The notes below the pieces were generated by a model. That model was not told the origin of the DNA. It was given only the letters and a program-made list of their open reading frames with translations, and ran no database searches. From NCBI RefSeq assembly GCF_021026195.1, contig NZ_JAJNCT010000034.1, forward strand, positions 62,001-126,000: a stretch of 64,000 bases of DNA, in the 5' to 3' direction. The translations under genes and the position numbers were made by a program. Positions 21,608 to 29,272 of this stretch are shown here, in pieces. Source of the DNA: Comamonas koreensis (GTDB taxonomy: Bacteria > Pseudomonadota > Gammaproteobacteria > Burkholderiales > Burkholderiaceae_C). Numbering within the stretch: position 1 is the stretch's first letter; each line of letters starts with the position of its first letter.

Positions 21608-22897
21608 ATGAACGCCATCCCGGTTCAGCAAGCGCTTTCCTGGCGCACGGGGCTGGCCTATGGTGCGCTGGCGGCACCGCTGGCCTTTGTATCGCTGCCC
21701 TTGTATGTCACCCTGCCCCACTACTACGCGGCCGTGGCCGGTGCGCCGCTGGCCGGCCTGGGCGCTGTGCTGCTTGCCACCCGGGCCTTTGATGCGCTGC
21801 TGGACCCGGCATTGGGCCGCCTGGCAGACCGCCTGCTGCAGCGCGGGCGGCATGCCGCCTGGCTGGCGGCGGCGCTGGGCAGTCTGACCATGGCCTTGGG
21901 CTTTTTTGCGCTCTGGCATCCGCCCACCAGCAACCAGCTCCAGATGCTGGGCTGGCTCGCCGCCTGCCTGCTGCTGAGCACCTTGGCCTACAGCGCGGTC
22001 GCCATCCTGCACCAGACCTGGGGCACCCGCTGGGGTGGCCAGGCAGCTTGGCGCACGCAGGTGACGGCCTGGCGCGAGGGCGCCACCTTGCTGGGCGTGC
22101 TCACCGCCAGCGTGCTGCCCAGCCTGCTGGGCATGGATGCCACCAGTGCCTTGCTGCTGGCCGCGCTGGGCCTGGGTTTGCTGGGCTTGTACCGGCTGCG
22201 CGATCCGCGCGCGGGCGCTGCGGGTGCGGTTGCACGGGCCGCACCGCGCGGTGGCCTGCCCCAGGCCTCGCCGTGGCGCGATGCCGCCTTTCGCCGGCTG
22301 CTGTCGGTCTTCATGCTCAACGGCATTGCGGCGGCGATACCGGCGACGCTCTTGCCCTTCTTTGTCGTAGACCGGCTCCAGGCGCCCGAGCTGCTGCCGC
22401 TGTTTTTGCTGTGCTACTTCGCCGCTGCCGCACTCGGCCTGCCGCTGTGGGTGAAAGCCGTTGCCCGCTGGGGCCTGGCGCCCAGCTGGCGCGCCGGGAT
22501 GCTGGCCAGCGTCATCGCCTTTTTCTCCGCCTCCTTGCTGGGCGCGGGGGATGCCTGGGCCTTCGCGGCCATCTGCATCGCCAGCGGCCTGGCGCTGGGC
22601 GCCGACCTGGCGGTGCCCGGCGCGCTGCTGACCGGCGTGATCCACGAATCGGGCCATGGGGGATCCGGCGACGGCCGCTACCTGGGCTGGTGGGCCTGTG
22701 CCACCAAGCTCAACCTGGCCCTTGCCGCCGGGCTCTGCCTGCCGCTGCTCGCCGTTGCCGGCTACCACAGCGGCAGCACCGACACCGCCGGTCTGCAGGC
22801 GCTGGCCTGGGCCTACGGCGGCCTGCCCTGCCTGCTCAAGCTATTGGCCCTGGCCTCTCTCTGGCGCGCTGAGCGCCTGCAACCCTCCTGGAGGTAA
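21608..22897 (+). CDS. MFS transporter (GPH/MelB-like)
   Basis: 429 residues with about twelve hydrophobic segments. The start SWRTGLAYGALAAPLAFVSL and the motif FDALLDPALGRLADR (about 60-75) match the glycoside-pentoside-hexuronide cation symporter branch of the major facilitator superfamily. Orthologous positions in this kind of operon also hold such a transporter, so it may move a lipid or a lipid-derived molecule rather than a sugar; the substrate is not known. It begins 12 bases after the chalcone-isomerase-like gene and its stop shares one base with the next start (TAATG). Confidence 0.85.
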   Translation: MNAIPVQQALSWRTGLAYGALAAPLAFVSLPLYVTLPHYYAAVAGAPLAGLGAVLLATRAFDALLDPALGRLADRLLQRGRHAAWLAAALGSLTMALGFFALWHPPTSNQLQMLGWLAACLLLSTLAYSAVAILHQTWGTRWGGQAAWRTQVTAWREGATLLGVLTASVLPSLLGMDATSALLLAALGLGLLGLYRLRDPRAGAAGAVARAAPRGGLPQASPWRDAAFRRLLSVFMLNGIAAAIPATLLPFFVVDRLQAPELLPLFLLCYFAAAALGLPLWVKAVARWGLAPSWRAGMLASVIAFFSASLLGAGDAWAFAAICIASGLALGADLAVPGALLTGVIHESGHGGSGDGRYLGWWACATKLNLALAAGLCLPLLAVAGYHSGSTDTAGLQALAWAYGGLPCLLKLLALASLWRAERLQPSWR

Positions 22898-23475
22898 TGA
22901 TGACATCCATGCCAAGCACCCACCGCTTTACTACCCTGCGGCGCGCCGGAATCGGCCTGGCCCTGGTCGGCACACTGGCGCTGCTCAGTGCCTGCGCCAG
23001 CCCCTCAGTCGAGGACTATGCCCAGGAGCGCCCGGCGCTGGATCTGCGCCAGTACTTCAACGGCCCGCTCACGGCGCATGGCATGTTCACCGACCGCCAG
23101 GGCAAGGTAGTCAAGCGCTTTACCGTGCAGATGACCGGCAAGTGGACGGGCAATGAAGGCGTGCTGGAAGAACACTTTGTCTACAGCGATGGCACGACGC
23201 AGGAACGCACCTGGCACATCCAGTACCTGGGTGAGGGCCGCTACAGCGGCCAGGCGGGGGATGTGGTCGGCCCCGCCACAGGCCAGGCCGCCGGCAACGC
23301 GCTGCATTGGAACTATGTGCTGGCCTTGCCGGTGAACGGCCGGGTCTGGAATGTGCGGATGGACGACTGGATGTACCTGATGGACGGGCGCATCATGCTC
23401 AACCGCACGGCGATGAGCAAGTTCGGCATCCACCTGGGCGATCTGACCATCTCCTTTACCAAGGGGTCGGAGTAA
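22897..23475 (+). CDS. DUF3833 family lipoprotein
   Basis: 192 residues. Tandem ATG codons follow GGAGG; either may be used. The signal ends in the lipobox LLSAC (Cys about 33). The rest is a beta-rich domain with LDLRQYFNGPLTAHGMF and WTGNEGVLEEHFVY, as in DUF3833 proteins, and a lipocalin-like feel. It should be anchored in the outer or inner membrane facing the periplasm. It is a constant partner of CFA-synthase/MFS/SDR genes, with TAATG overlaps on both sides here. Function unknown; lipid binding is plausible. Confidence 0.88.
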   Translation: MMTSMPSTHRFTTLRRAGIGLALVGTLALLSACASPSVEDYAQERPALDLRQYFNGPLTAHGMFTDRQGKVVKRFTVQMTGKWTGNEGVLEEHFVYSDGTTQERTWHIQYLGEGRYSGQAGDVVGPATGQAAGNALHWNYVLALPVNGRVWNVRMDDWMYLMDGRIMLNRTAMSKFGIHLGDLTISFTKGSE

Positions 23476-24266
23476 TGTCGCTGCTGCAAGCCAAGCTCAA
23501 TCCGCCGATGGCCGATTGGCAAGGCCAGTCGGTGTGGATCATCGGCGCCTCCACCGGCATTGGCCGGGCCACCGCTGAAGCGCTGCAAGCCCGGGGCGCG
23601 CGCGTCATCGTATCGGCCCGGGACCTGGCTGCGCTGCAGGACTTTGCCAACAGCCGCCCAGGCTGCCTGGCACTACCGCTGGATGTGAGCCAGCCCGACA
23701 CCGTGGCCGCTGCCGCACAAGCGGTACACACGGCCCTGGGTGCTGCGCCAGATCTGGTGCTGTACTGCGCAGGCCACTACCGGCCGCTGCGCGCCACCGC
23801 CTTCGACCTGCCCGAGATGCAGAAACACCTGGCCGTCAACTATGTCGGCGTGCTGCATGTGCTGGACGCCATCCTCCCGATGCTGCTGCAAGCGGGCCGG
23901 GGCCATATCGCGCTGGTCGGCAGCGTTGCCGGCTACCGGGGGCTGCCGATGTCGCTCGCCTACGGCCCCACCAAGGCGGCGCTCAACAACCTGGCAGAAA
24001 ACCTCTACCTGGATCTGCACCCCAGAGGGCTGGGCGTGTCCATCATCAACCCCGGCTTTGTCGAAACCCCCCTGACCGCCCAGAACAGCTTCCGCATGCC
24101 CGCACTGATCAGCCCCGCCGAAGCGGCGCAGCATATCTTGCAAGGCTGGGCGCGCGGACAGTTCGAGATGAACTTCCCCCGCCGCTTTACCCGCTGGATG
24201 CGCCTGCTGCGCTGCCTGCCGGACCGCTGGTACTTTGCCAGCGTGCGGCGGATCACCAAGGCCTGA
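23475..24266 (+). CDS. Short-chain dehydrogenase/reductase
   Basis: 263 residues from the ATG overlapping the DUF3833 stop (TAATG). The cofactor motif GASTGIG is at about 24-30, the NAG-like motif appears as YCAGHY (about 97), the catalytic serine in VGSVAGYRG (about 147) and the Tyr-x3-Lys in YGPTKAAL (about 161-165). It should use NAD(P)H to reduce or oxidise a carbonyl or alcohol, here probably on a fatty-acid-derived product. It is the last tightly linked gene of the operon; the lipocalin gene follows after 134 bases. Confidence 0.9.
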   Translation: MSLLQAKLNPPMADWQGQSVWIIGASTGIGRATAEALQARGARVIVSARDLAALQDFANSRPGCLALPLDVSQPDTVAAAAQAVHTALGAAPDLVLYCAGHYRPLRATAFDLPEMQKHLAVNYVGVLHVLDAILPMLLQAGRGHIALVGSVAGYRGLPMSLAYGPTKAALNNLAENLYLDLHPRGLGVSIINPGFVETPLTAQNSFRMPALISPAEAAQHILQGWARGQFEMNFPRRFTRWMRLLRCLPDRWYFASVRRITKA

Positions 24267-24400
24267 TGCGGGAGCTGGGACGACAGCAGCACGGCATGCG
24301 CGCCCATTGCCGGTAGCCCCGCAACGGGCCAGTCTTGCAGCAGGCCTGTTCATCCACTTCTCCCGTTTGGCCCTGCCCTAGACACAAAAGGAAATCTACG

Positions 24401-24949
24401 ATGCCTTTCTCCACAAGCGCTCTCATCCGCGCCACGGCCATGGCGCTGGTCATCACCGGCGCTGCCGTCGCGCTGCCCGGTTGCGCCGTTTCCGTCCCCC
24501 CAGGTGTTCAGCCGGTCAGCAACTTTGACGCCAGCAAATACATGGGCACCTGGTATGAGCTGGCACGCCTTGACCATCGCTTTGAAAAAGGCTTGACCCA
24601 GGTGACTGCCACCTACAGCCTGAATAGCGATGGCAGCGTCACCGTGCTGAACCGTGGCTATGACGCTGCCAAGCAGAAGTGGCGCGAGGCGGAAGGCAAG
24701 GCACACTTCCTCGGGCAGGCCGATAAGGCGGCGTTGAAGGTCTCGTTCTTCGGCCCCTTCTACGGTGGCTACAACGTGGTCAGCCTCGACGACCAGTACC
24801 ACACTGCCCTGGTCATCGGCAGCAGCCCGGATTACATGTGGATTCTGTCTCGCAGCAAGACCATTCCGGAGACCCAGCGGCAAGCGCTGCTGGAGAAAGC
24901 GCAGACTTTGGGTATCGATTTGGCTCAGGTGATACGGGTCGAGCAGTAA
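24401..24949 (+). CDS. blc: Lipocalin family lipoprotein (Blc-like)
   Basis: 182 residues from ATG 24401, preceded by AAAGGAAA; an ATG 66 bases upstream would lack a ribosome site. The signal ends in LPGC (Cys about 28). The lipocalin core is clear: the first-strand motif MGTWYELARLDHRF (about 48-61), then ATYSLNSDGSVTVLNRG and a late YMWILSRSKTIPE. Blc is an outer-membrane lipoprotein that binds fatty acids or lysophospholipids under envelope stress. Its place after the fatty-acid modification operon fits a shared membrane-lipid job. A bidirectional terminator follows. Confidence 0.9.
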   Translation: MPFSTSALIRATAMALVITGAAVALPGCAVSVPPGVQPVSNFDASKYMGTWYELARLDHRFEKGLTQVTATYSLNSDGSVTVLNRGYDAAKQKWREAEGKAHFLGQADKAALKVSFFGPFYGGYNVVSLDDQYHTALVIGSSPDYMWILSRSKTIPETQRQALLEKAQTLGIDLAQVIRVEQ

Positions 24950-24991
24950 CCCTGCTTGGATGGATGGCCCCCATACATAGGCGCCCATAAA

Positions 24992-25018
24992 AAAACGCAG
25001 CCACCCAGGCTGCGTTTT
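24992..25018. terminator. Bidirectional intrinsic terminator
   Basis: AAAACGCAGCC (24992-25002), five-base loop, GGCTGCGTTTT (25008-25018). It separates the convergent lipocalin and DUF3617 genes. Confidence 0.88.
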
Positions 25019-25072
25019 CGCATTCAAAGCCCCACACGCCCCCGCCCAAGCAGCGGCGCGCGAGCCTCTCTA

Positions 25073-25672
25073 TCAGCAGTCGCCCACGCGCTTGCTGGTC
25101 ACCGTGGTGGTCATGCCCTGGCCGGCCATGTCCATCTTGCTGGTGACGGTGTTCTCGGTGGGCGAGACGTAGACGGCTTCGAGGTCCATGCTCATCTTGC
25201 CGTCGCCGCAGCTGAAGTGCATCGATTCCTTGTTGCCATCGGTCTTCACGTCGGCGGGGCTGCAACCTGGCATGCTCTTGAGCTGCGAATCGGCCAGCGA
25301 TTGCAAGGTCTTGCCAGCCATCTCGGGGGTGATGCACATCTCTTGCACCAGCTTGCCGCCTTCGATCTTGGCGTTGTCCAGGTTGGCGGCCTTCTTTTGC
25401 TCAGGCGACATGGTTTTGAGGGCCTGCTCCACACCGGTCAGCGCCTGCTGACCCATGGGGCCGCTCATCTCGGTGGTGGCCTGCCACTTGCCGGGCTGCA
25501 CCTTTTGTGCAGCAGCGGCGGGCGCTGGCGCAGGGGCCGGAGGTGCTGCAGGCGCTGGCGCCGGGGCGGCGGCAGCCGGTGGGCTGCTGGGGGTTTCTTC
25601 CTTCTTGCTGCAACCCATCAAGCCGGCACAGACGACCACGGCGGCTACTGCGATTCCTGTTAGTTTTTCCAT
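25073..25672 (-). CDS. DUF3617 family lipoprotein
   Basis: 199 residues from ATG 25672, with GAGGAGAG upstream on the minus strand. The signal ends in LMGC (Cys about 21) after EKLTGIAVAAVVVCAG. A 40-residue Ala/Pro repeat linker follows, then a domain beginning QPGKWQATTEMSGP with ITPEMAGKTL and CSPADVK, the conserved-Cys pattern of DUF3617. It is lipid-anchored, facing the periplasm; role unknown. It is divergent from the iron-permease gene over a 260-base gap. Confidence 0.82.
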   Translation of the reverse strand: MEKLTGIAVAAVVVCAGLMGCSKKEETPSSPPAAAAPAPAPAAPPAPAPAPAAAAQKVQPGKWQATTEMSGPMGQQALTGVEQALKTMSPEQKKAANLDNAKIEGGKLVQEMCITPEMAGKTLQSLADSQLKSMPGCSPADVKTDGNKESMHFSCGDGKMSMDLEAVYVSPTENTVTSKMDMAGQGMTTTVTSKRVGDC

Positions 25673-25907
25673 TTTTTCTCTCCTCGTTGCGTCACGGCAT
25701 TGGCATGCGGCGTGCGACGCCTTGCCCTCCCTGTGAGCACAAGCGCGTGGCCGCAGTGTATCGATCTGAGACGTAGAAATGGTTACCAATTGCGTTTCCA
25801 GCGCGCTCCAACGGGAGCGGAAAAGCATCGCAAAACATGCGCTTCCGCCCTCTTACCAGGCTGGGCGACTGCCGTAGTAAAGAATGTAAACAAGCTTAAA
25901 ATACCGC

Positions 25908-25922
25908 GAATAATTCTTATTC
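25908..25922. promoter_or_regulatory. Candidate Fur-like site ahead of the iron permease
   Basis: GAATAA-TTC-TTATTC is a perfect six-base inverted repeat in an AT-rich stretch 10 bases before the FTR1-fusion start. It resembles a Fur box in base composition and place, with only partial agreement to the classic consensus. Confidence 0.4.
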
Positions 25923-25932
25923 ATAACACTTT

Positions 25933-27903
25933 ATGCGCTCCACTTTCAGCTGGACTCTGGCCCTGCTGGCCGGTTTGCTCAGCGGCCCTGCCCTTGCCCA
26001 AACGCCCGCAGCGGCGCCTGCAGCCACCATCGCTGCCCCCCAAGCCCAAGCCACCGATGCCCGCCAGCTCTGGCAGCTGCTGGACTATGTCGCCGTCGAC
26101 TACGGCGGCGCGGTCGAGAATGGCCAGATCGCCAGCGAAGGCGAATATGCCGAGATGCTGGATTTCAGCGCCAATGCCTTGCAGCAGGCCCAGGCGCTGC
26201 CGGCCCATGCCGACAAGGCGCGGGTCGTGGCACTGGCTGGGCAGTTGCGTGCAGCGGTGCAAGCCAAGGCAGCGGCCGATGACGTAGCCCAGTTGGCCCA
26301 TCAGGCAGCCCAGTTGCTGGTGGCTGCCTACCCGATGCCAGTGGCACCGGCCAAGGCTCCCGATATAACAAAAGGCTCTCAACTCTTTCAACAAATCTGT
26401 GCGAGCTGCCATGGCGCCAGCGGCGGTGGCGATGGCCCGGCAGCACAAGGTCTGGATCCACAACCGATTGCCTTCAGCGATGCCCAGCGTGCCAATGCCC
26501 GCAGCCTGATGGCCTTGTACCAGGTGACCTCGCAAGGCGTGGAAGGCACCTCGATGGTCTCCTTTGGCGCGCTGCCCGAAGACGACCGCTGGGCGCTGGC
26601 CTATTTTGTCGGCGGCCTGTCGTACAACGACGAACTGCGCGCCACCGGCAAGGCGCTGTGGCAGAGCGATGCGGGCCTGCGCGCACGCTTTGGTGACCTG
26701 GCCGCCCTCAGCACCACCACCGCGCAAAGCCTGACCCCGGCCATGCCGATCGAACAGGCCCGCGCTGTGCTGGCCTATCTGCGCGCCAACCCCGAGGTCA
26801 TCAGTGAAGGCAAGGCCACTGGCGTGGCCCTGTCGCGCCAGCGCCTGGCGCAAAGCCTACTGGCGCTCAAGGCGGGCGACCGCAACCAGGCGATGAAGCT
26901 GGCGCTGTCCGCCTACCTGGATGGCTTTGAGCCGCTGGAGCCGACGATTGCCGCGCGCAACAAGGCCTTGATGACCCAGGTCGAATCGGCCATGGTGCAG
27001 TACCGCGCCACGGTGGCCAGCGGCAGCCTGCCAGAGGCCGAGGCCGCCGCCCAGCAGTTGCAGACCATGTTTGGCCAGGTCGAGGCCGAGCTGAACGCAG
27101 GCGCATCGGACGCCACCGCCACCTTCGTCGGCGCGCTCACCATCTTGCTGCGCGAAGGGCTGGAGGCCTTGCTGATCGTCATCGGCATGGTGGCGCTGCT
27201 GCGCAAGGCCGGGCGCCAGGATGCACTGCGCTATGTGCATGCGGGCTGGAGCTCGGCCCTGGTCGCCGGCGGCCTGACCTGGGCGGTGGCGACCTATCTG
27301 GTCGAGATCAGCGGCGCCAGCCGCGAGGTGACCGAGGGCCTGGGCTCGGTGGTCGCCGCGCTGGTGCTGCTGAGTGTGGGCCTGTGGATGCACAGCAAGA
27401 GCAGCGCCGGCCGCTGGCAAAGCTATTTGAGCGAGAAGCTCTCGGCCAGCATGGGCCAGGGCTCCATGTGGGGCCTGTTTGCACTGGCCTTTATCTCTGT
27501 CTACCGCGAGGTGTTCGAGACCGTGCTGTTCTTCTCGGCCCTGGCCTCGGACGGCCACCACGGCGCGCTGCTGGGCGGCGGCCTGGCTGCGGTGGCGATC
27601 CTGGCAGTGATTGCCTTTGTGCTGCTGCGCAGCAGCGCGCGCATGCCGGTGGGCCGCTTCTTCTCGGCGACGTCGATCCTGGTGGCCGTGCTGGCCGTGG
27701 TGCTGGTGGGCAAGGGCGTGTCCTCGCTGCAAGAGGCCGGCTGGGTCAGCGCCACGCCGCTCAGCGCACCCCGCATCGAGCTGCTGGGCATGTTCCCCAC
27801 AGTGGAGACCCTGCTGGCCCAGGCCCTGGTGCTGGCGCTGGTGGTGCTTGGCTTTGCCTACAACCGCGCTGCGGCACGCAAGGCAGCTAGCGCCAAACCC
27901 TGA
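25933..27903 (+). CDS. FTR1 family high-affinity iron permease fused to a cytochrome c domain
   Basis: 656 residues. A signal peptide (to about residue 22) leads into a periplasmic part with one c-type haem site CASCH (about 156-160). The C-terminal 260 residues have about seven helices with the two FTR1 iron motifs REGLE (about 406-410) and REVFE (about 525-529). The fusion suggests that haem-linked oxidation of ferrous iron is coupled to uptake across the inner membrane. ATG 25933 lacks a Shine-Dalgarno and follows a Fur-like palindrome. It is a single gene without efeO/efeB partners nearby. Confidence 0.9.
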   Translation: MRSTFSWTLALLAGLLSGPALAQTPAAAPAATIAAPQAQATDARQLWQLLDYVAVDYGGAVENGQIASEGEYAEMLDFSANALQQAQALPAHADKARVVALAGQLRAAVQAKAAADDVAQLAHQAAQLLVAAYPMPVAPAKAPDITKGSQLFQQICASCHGASGGGDGPAAQGLDPQPIAFSDAQRANARSLMALYQVTSQGVEGTSMVSFGALPEDDRWALAYFVGGLSYNDELRATGKALWQSDAGLRARFGDLAALSTTTAQSLTPAMPIEQARAVLAYLRANPEVISEGKATGVALSRQRLAQSLLALKAGDRNQAMKLALSAYLDGFEPLEPTIAARNKALMTQVESAMVQYRATVASGSLPEAEAAAQQLQTMFGQVEAELNAGASDATATFVGALTILLREGLEALLIVIGMVALLRKAGRQDALRYVHAGWSSALVAGGLTWAVATYLVEISGASREVTEGLGSVVAALVLLSVGLWMHSKSSAGRWQSYLSEKLSASMGQGSMWGLFALAFISVYREVFETVLFFSALASDGHHGALLGGGLAAVAILAVIAFVLLRSSARMPVGRFFSATSILVAVLAVVLVGKGVSSLQEAGWVSATPLSAPRIELLGMFPTVETLLAQALVLALVVLGFAYNRAAARKAASAKP

Positions 27904-27923
27904 CCACCGCCGCATCGGCTGCC

Positions 27924-27965
27924 AGACCTCGCCCGGGTGCAGACCCGGGCGAGGTCTTTTTCTTT
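27924..27965 (+). terminator. Strong intrinsic terminator
   Basis: A perfect 15-base stem, AGACCTCGCCCGGGT (27924-27938) with its complement at 27943-27957, four-base loop, then a T-rich tail. It ends the iron-permease transcript. Confidence 0.93.
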
Positions 27966-28033
27966 GACCGGCGCGGCGCGCAGCGACTACCATCGGCAGG
28001 GTTCCCGCGATCTCTCCACCCCTCCCCCCGACC

Positions 28034-29272
28034 ATGCGCATCATTCACACCTCGGACTGGCACCTGGGCCAGCATTTCATGGGCCAAAGCCGCCAGGCAG
28101 AGCACAGTGCGCTGATCGACTGGCTGCTGGAACAGGTGGCGGCGCAAGCCGCCGATGCGGTGCTGATCGCTGGCGATATTTTTGACACCGGCGCGCCACC
28201 CAGCTACGCCCGCGCGCTCTACAACCGCCTGGTCGCGCGCCTGCACCAGGCCGGTGTCGCGCTGCTGGTGCTGGGCGGCAACCATGACTCGGTCGCGGTG
28301 CTGGAAGAAAGCCAGGGACTGCTCCAAGCGCTGGGCACCCAGGTGATTGCCGCCACCGGCGCTGCCGAGCAGCATGTGCGCATCCTGCCGCTGCGCGATG
28401 GCAGCCCTGGCTGCATTGTCTGCGCGCTGCCCTTTATCCGTCCCCGCGATGTGCTGCAAAGCCAGGCCGAGCAAAGCGCGCAGGACAAGCAGCTGGCCTT
28501 GCAGCAGGCGATACAGGCCACCTACCAGCAGGTGTATGCGGCGGCACTGCAGCAGCAGGCGGCGCTGCAGGCCAGCCTGGGGCGGCAGCTGCCCATCATC
28601 GCCACCGGCCACCTCACCGCCGTCGGCGCCAGCAGCAGCGAATCGGTGCGCGAGATCTATGTCGGCGCGCTGGAGGCCTTTCCGACCCAGGCCTTTCCGC
28701 CGGTGGATTACATCGCGCTGGGCCATATCCACCAGCCGCAGACAGTGGGCGGGCTGGCGCACATCCGCTACAGCGGCTCGCCGATCGCGCTGGGTTTTGA
28801 CGAGGCACGCCAGACCAAACAGATGCTGCTGGTTGAACTGGGAGCGCCGGGCTTGCAGGCGGTGACCGCCCTGCCCGTGCCGGTGTTCCAGCCCATGGCG
28901 GCGCTGCGCAGCAACCTGGCGGACTTGCCCGCCGCGCTGCAGCAGGCCAGCGCGCTGGCCCAGGCCGACAAAAAGGTGTGGCTGGACATCACGATCGAAG
29001 AAGATGACTACCTGGCCGACCTGCCGCTGCGCGTGCAGGCGCTCGCCGACGGCTTGCCGCTGCAGCTGCTGCGGGTCAAACGGCAGCGCGGGCGGGCGGC
29101 TGCGCAGTGGAGCGGACCGGCCGCCGAGGCGCTGGATGCGCTGACCCCTGCACAGGTGTTTGAGCGCCGACTGGCGCTGGAAACCATGGACGCCGAGCTG
29201 CAGCAGGCACTGACCGCGCGCTACCAGAGCGTGCTGCAGTCGCTGGCCAACCCCAGCGGGGAGCCGCTATGA
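28034..29272 (+). CDS. sbcD: Exonuclease subunit SbcD
   Basis: 412 residues. The phosphodiesterase motifs are in order: TSDWHLGQ (about 6-13), IAGDIFDTG (about 45-53), GGNHDS (about 80-85), and late TGHLTA (about 194) and LGHIHQPQ (about 234). With SbcC it forms an ATP-dependent Mn nuclease that cuts DNA hairpins and ends. ATG 28034 follows the iron-permease terminator and its stop overlaps the sbcC start by four bases (ATGA), the usual operon order. Confidence 0.96.
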   Translation: MRIIHTSDWHLGQHFMGQSRQAEHSALIDWLLEQVAAQAADAVLIAGDIFDTGAPPSYARALYNRLVARLHQAGVALLVLGGNHDSVAVLEESQGLLQALGTQVIAATGAAEQHVRILPLRDGSPGCIVCALPFIRPRDVLQSQAEQSAQDKQLALQQAIQATYQQVYAAALQQQAALQASLGRQLPIIATGHLTAVGASSSESVREIYVGALEAFPTQAFPPVDYIALGHIHQPQTVGGLAHIRYSGSPIALGFDEARQTKQMLLVELGAPGLQAVTALPVPVFQPMAALRSNLADLPAALQQASALAQADKKVWLDITIEEDDYLADLPLRVQALADGLPLQLLRVKRQRGRAAAQWSGPAAEALDALTPAQVFERRLALETMDAELQQALTARYQSVLQSLANPSGEPL

